A stretch of 64,000 bases of DNA from Phascolomyces articulosus. Lineage: Eukaryota; Mucoromycota; Mucoromycetes; Mucorales; Lichtheimiaceae. The notes under the pieces were generated by a model. It was not told where the DNA came from and did no database searches. It was given only the letters and a program-made list of their open reading frames with translations. Made by a program: the position numbers and the translations under genes. Location: the NCBI GenBank assembly GCA_025677815.1, contig JAIXMP010000001.1, positions 124,001 to 188,000 on the forward strand, written 5' to 3'. Below are positions 60,901-64,000 of this stretch, piece by piece; position 1 is the stretch's first letter; each line of letters starts with the position of its first letter.

Positions 60901-62214
60901 TCGATCAAAGATCCGTTCTCGATCCCAAGCAAGAGGTACAGGTTGATTATCTTTTTGGATCGTAGCTGCAATGGCCCAAAAAGGTTCTGGCTGAAAACTC
61001 TGGATTCGATCGTGACGTTCCACACAAAAGGATAGAGTAGGTGTTTGGCAGGGTCCATAACTGATGACGGTCGAATCTAAATTGCCATATTTTCCTTGAA
61101 AGAAACGGGTTTGGAATCGTGTAAATGCTACACCTACTTTAAGATCGAGTTCTTGACGTGCATCTACGGCTAATACATATAAGATAAGATATGAGTGGTG
61201 ACCCTAATAAATTCTCTTGGGGTGTAAAAAAAAAAAGTGAGAGAGAGAGAGAAACCTTTGGCTTCATTTTCATTGGGCGTTCCCAGATTATGCATGGCTC
61301 GTCGTACTTCTTCAGCGGTAATAGCTATCATCATCATTCAATAGTGTCAATATCACCCTACTATTTTTCTTTATGGATTCCTTTTTCTTTCTCGAAATGT
61401 TTTTTACCAGAAAACTTTGCACGTAAAATCTGAGCTGGTTTGTTCATAAAAGGTTTACAATTGCCTATCACATAAATATATCAAAGCTCAGATCAGTTAA
61501 ACTATCTTTTTTGCATGATGTTGCTTTTGGATATCTTATACACCTCTTCCTTTGGACCACATGGAGAGAGAGAGAGAGATAAATAAATTACCTATCACTT
61601 CAAAACAAATATTTTCACCTTCACGATCACAATCGAGCCACAAGATCAAGACATCAACGTTTTTCGCTTCATTGGCCAAATGTTGGGTCAATTTCATTTT
61701 AGGATTGGATTCCATTTTACGCACATTGCCACTGAACAAAAGTTGCGGTTCAATAGCCCATGAATTGTATTCAGAGGTGAAATCCATGGTATAGACATGA
61801 CCCGTCACTGAAGTGAATCGAAATTTAGCGTCTGGATCACTACGAAAAGGACCTGTCCATTCATGAACAGGTGTGGTACGCCGATGGGTTTCGTACTGTT
61901 TTTTCTTTTAGTAAACGTTTTAACTCACCCCCCACAAGTTCACGTCGTCTCTCTCTATGCTATGTGTATCGATAGGTTCCTATGTAACGAGGCTACGAAG
62001 GGAGGAAAAACGTAAAACTTTTTACTTACGTGACCACCTGGTGCCAATAGTTTACTTAGTGATTCAGCTAATGATGGCTTTTCAGCCACCTAATGATAAT
62101 AAAATAATAATAAAAATAAGGTTAATACCAAAAACTTCATGTCTAAAAAAAACGCATTTGGCATTGAATGGAGAACTATACCATGAGCACTCTTGTTTTT
62201 CCTGCTTCTGGCAT
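57962..62214 (-). CDS. TOP3B: DNA topoisomerase III beta (type IA)
   Basis: Eighteen minus-strand exons: 62214-62182, 62089-62030, 61895-61592, 61464-61408, 61324-61256, 61169-60796, 60692-60639, 60507-60383, 60320-60240, 60152-59992, 59879-59570, 59488-59484, 59351-59200, 59119-59031, 58934-58823, 58738-58630, 58494-58297, 58203-57962. Total 844 aa, close to human TOP3B. The Toprim domain begins [20 protein letters not shown] and includes [12 protein letters not shown]. The type IA core holds the active-site Tyr332 in [10 protein letters not shown]. The C-terminus carries the beta-type cysteine clusters ([46 protein letters not shown]) and ends with a basic tail ([13 protein letters not shown]). 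The enzyme relaxes negative supercoils and decatenates by single-strand passage; TOP3B also acts on RNA. One exon is only 5 nt, needed to encode HGYQKIDPEL. The start gives [11 protein letters not shown] with no spare N-terminus. Confidence 0.95.
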
Positions 62215-62716
62215 AAAAAACAAAGGTTCTGAATAAAGAGTGTAACACAGACTCAGTTGGATTCCTGGTTTATATATAAAATTTCAAAAAAAAAAGTTGG
62301 ATATAGATAGATATATATATTGTTCTAATATATTTTTATTATTGAATAATATCACAAGAAGAGAAAGAGAAAAAGAAAGGGAGAATAAGAATAGTATAGA
62401 AAAAAGATAATTTTTTTCTTTTTTTTTTTTTGCAAATGCTAAAAATGAAGTGAGTATAAAAAGTAAAAAAGAAGAAAACGATATTTTTGGGAGTGTGATG
62501 TTTTTATCGTAAACGTGTATATTTTTGTAGGGTTCGTAAAAAACAAGGGAGAGAGAGAGAAAATATATAGAAGAGTAAAAGAGTAGAGAGGTAGAGAGAG
62601 AATGACTATGTAATAACTAAAAAGTAATAAGAGATGATGGGATGAAAGAGGAATAAAAAGAATTATTATTATCATGGATTGGAGTGGGGTGGGCTGGATG
62701 AATTATTACTGGTTTT
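62215..62716. other. intergenic, TOP3B upstream / chitin synthase 3' flank
   Basis: AT- and AG-rich sequence holding the promoter of the topoisomerase gene and the 3' UTR of the chitin synthase gene, both on the minus strand. No gene seen. Confidence 0.55.
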
Positions 62717-64000
62717 TTAATGTGGGTATTGGCCCCATTGTTGATTGGAAGGTGGCATAAAACTACCTCTTTGATCCATGGGTGGCATAAAACTTCCTCG
62801 TTGATCCATACCAGGCGGAGGCATACCGCCTCCCATAGGCGGCATAAAACTGCCTCGTTGATCCATGGGTGGCATGAAGCTTCCACGTTGATCCATACCT
62901 GGAGGTGGCATACCGCCGGCAGCCATTTGTTGTTGTTGCATCATCATGTCCGGACTACCAAAGCTATTTACAGAAAGTGTACGGGAGCCACGGTTCATTT
63001 GAGGCGTCATTAAGAAATTATCTCCTGGAGGCACGCCACCATATTCTGATCCTGCAATGACAGAACCAGCATAACCAGGACCACCTCCTCCCATCATGGG
63101 GCTCTTGGAACGAGGTCGTTTGGTTGGATCCGAAGCAACTTGAGTATCTCGATAATAATCAAAATCACCGGCTTGAGAACCATACATGGTACGATTATCG
63201 TAAATAACCGAACCGCCGGAACCAGGGACACCAGGCATACCACCACCACCTTGAGAATAATAACCACTATGATAACTATGACCAGTGACACCGGTTTCAC
63301 GCGATCCAGTGGATCCCATTTCCCATAATTCTTGTTCATAGACACTCCATTTCTTGAGAGGAATCATCTTTTCATCAAACTTTTCATCATCATTTACAAT
63401 AATCTTCTTTTGTTTCTTGCCACCGGCAACGACACGAGTATTACCCCAAGAGAAATCATCAAAATGCCAGAAGGAATAGACAGGCAAGAAGAAAGAAAAG
63501 ACGGGAATAGCCAAAATGTAAAAGATCATCCAACCAATATGTTGCCATTCACGTTTCAAAATAAACAACAAGGCTTGTAAACCATACACACCTGCCAACA
63601 TGGCCAAGGCCAAAATAGGAATAGGACCGGTTCCAGAAGCAATAATGTAAATCAAATAGACCAAATAGACAACAGAGACAGGTAAAGTCAAGGTACCGAT
63701 CAAATCAATCAAGACAACGAAACGCATGGAGAAACAACAGAAACCACAAAGATCAGGTAATAAGATCAATTCAAACAAGTTGTGAATGGTTGAATTAATC
63801 CAACGACGACGTTGAGAAAGCAAGACTTTCCATTGTTCGGGAGCCACGGTTTTACATTGAGCATAAGGTGTAAATTTCATTTTGTATTGTGGGAAATGCT
63901 TCATCATCAAGGTGGTCAAGTAACGATCTTCACCCAAATGCAACAAATTCTTTTTGTGAAGTGTATCAACGTTATTATCAGAATAATCGGTAATCACCTT
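62717..64000 (-). CDS. chitin synthase, Chs3/class IV-like, 3' part only
   Basis: The reading frame is open to the window edge at 64000, so the N-terminal part lies outside. Visible residues begin [20 protein letters not shown], followed by [12 protein letters not shown] (the ED of the active site), then [12 protein letters not shown] with the QRRRW product-binding motif. Several membrane segments follow ([60 protein letters not shown]). The cytosolic tail is Gly/Pro-rich and has four copies of [10 protein letters not shown] before the end at QQWGQYPH. There is no DEK-type C-terminal domain, which argues against the myosin-containing class V and for class IV. The enzyme makes chitin from UDP-GlcNAc at the plasma membrane. 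Confidence 0.93.
   Translation of the reverse strand, partial: KVITDYSDNNVDTLHKKNLLHLGEDRYLTTLMMKHFPQYKMKFTPYAQCKTVAPEQWKVLLSQRRRWINSTIHNLFELILLPDLCGFCCFSMRFVVLIDLIGTLTLPVSVVYLVYLIYIIASGTGPIPILALAMLAGVYGLQALLFILKREWQHIGWMIFYILAIPVFSFFLPVYSFWHFDDFSWGNTRVVAGGKKQKKIIVNDDEKFDEKMIPLKKWSVYEQELWEMGSTGSRETGVTGHSYHSGYYSQGGGGMPGVPGSGGSVIYDNRTMYGSQAGDFDYYRDTQVASDPTKRPRSKSPMMGGGGPGYAGSVIAGSEYGGVPPGDNFLMTPQMNRGSRTLSVNSFGSPDMMMQQQQMAAGGMPPPGMDQRGSFMPPMDQRGSFMPPMGGGMPPPGMDQRGSFMPPMDQRGSFMPPSNQQWGQYPH

Overview
The window looks like nuclear DNA of an early-diverging filamentous fungus, most likely Mucoromycota. The DNA is AT-rich and full of homopolymers and microsatellites. Genes carry many short introns (about 50-150 nt) with GTAAGT-like donors and TATAG/TTAG acceptors. 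The gene set is fungal: STE11-type MAPKKK, PKA catalytic subunit, chitin synthase, SURF4/Erv29, STM1, a HET-domain protein. It also has a metazoan-like topoisomerase III-beta and a PD-(D/E)XK-like family that I associate with Mucorales. No species can be named from sequence alone.

Layout. 0.5-1.7 kb (-): secreted, probably GPI-anchored PLC-like phosphodiesterase. 4.1-5.6 kb (+): glucose-6-phosphate 1-epimerase. 6.0-7.0 kb (+): SURF4/Erv29 cargo receptor. 7-16 kb: gene-poor, decayed DNA with a P450-like relic, an inverted repeat pair and an unexplained GC-richer block. 16.0-17.3 kb (+): nucleoplasmin-like acidic protein. 17.7-19.9 kb (-): low-complexity protein with a conserved C-terminal domain. 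22.3-29.6 kb (+): tandem family of secreted/anchored six-cysteine proteins with the CBM14 (peritrophin-A) spacing: three intact copies, one with a stop in its signal peptide and one relic. 31.1-32.7 kb (+): STM1/SERBP1 ribosome-associated protein. 33.4-34.9 kb (+): dual-specificity phosphatase. 35.2-39.4 kb (-): STE11 MAPKKK. 40-46 kb: repeat-rich, with a pogo-type DNA transposon, a tRNA-derived fragment and a decayed HET paralogue. 47.1-49.0 kb (+): intact HET-like gene. 49.5-51.7 kb (-): PKA catalytic subunit. 52.3-53.0 kb (-): secretory EF-hand protein. 53.5-57.4 kb (+): PD-(D/E)XK-like multi-exon gene with two lesions. 57.5 kb: 100-bp MITE matching the pogo end. 58.0-62.2 kb (-): topoisomerase III-beta, 18 exons including a 5-nt micro-exon. 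62.7-64.0 kb (-): 3' part of a chitin synthase, running off the window.

How the genes fit together. STE11, an Msg5-like phosphatase and PKA lie within 18 kb and belong to signalling routes that control fungal morphogenesis and mating; whether the proximity matters is unknown. Chitin synthase and the CBM14-like surface proteins both point to the chitin cell wall. The least ordinary part is the CBM14-like array, which shows duplication, divergence and decay side by side. I joined exons by hand from splice signals, reading frame and family similarity; no search or alignment was run.
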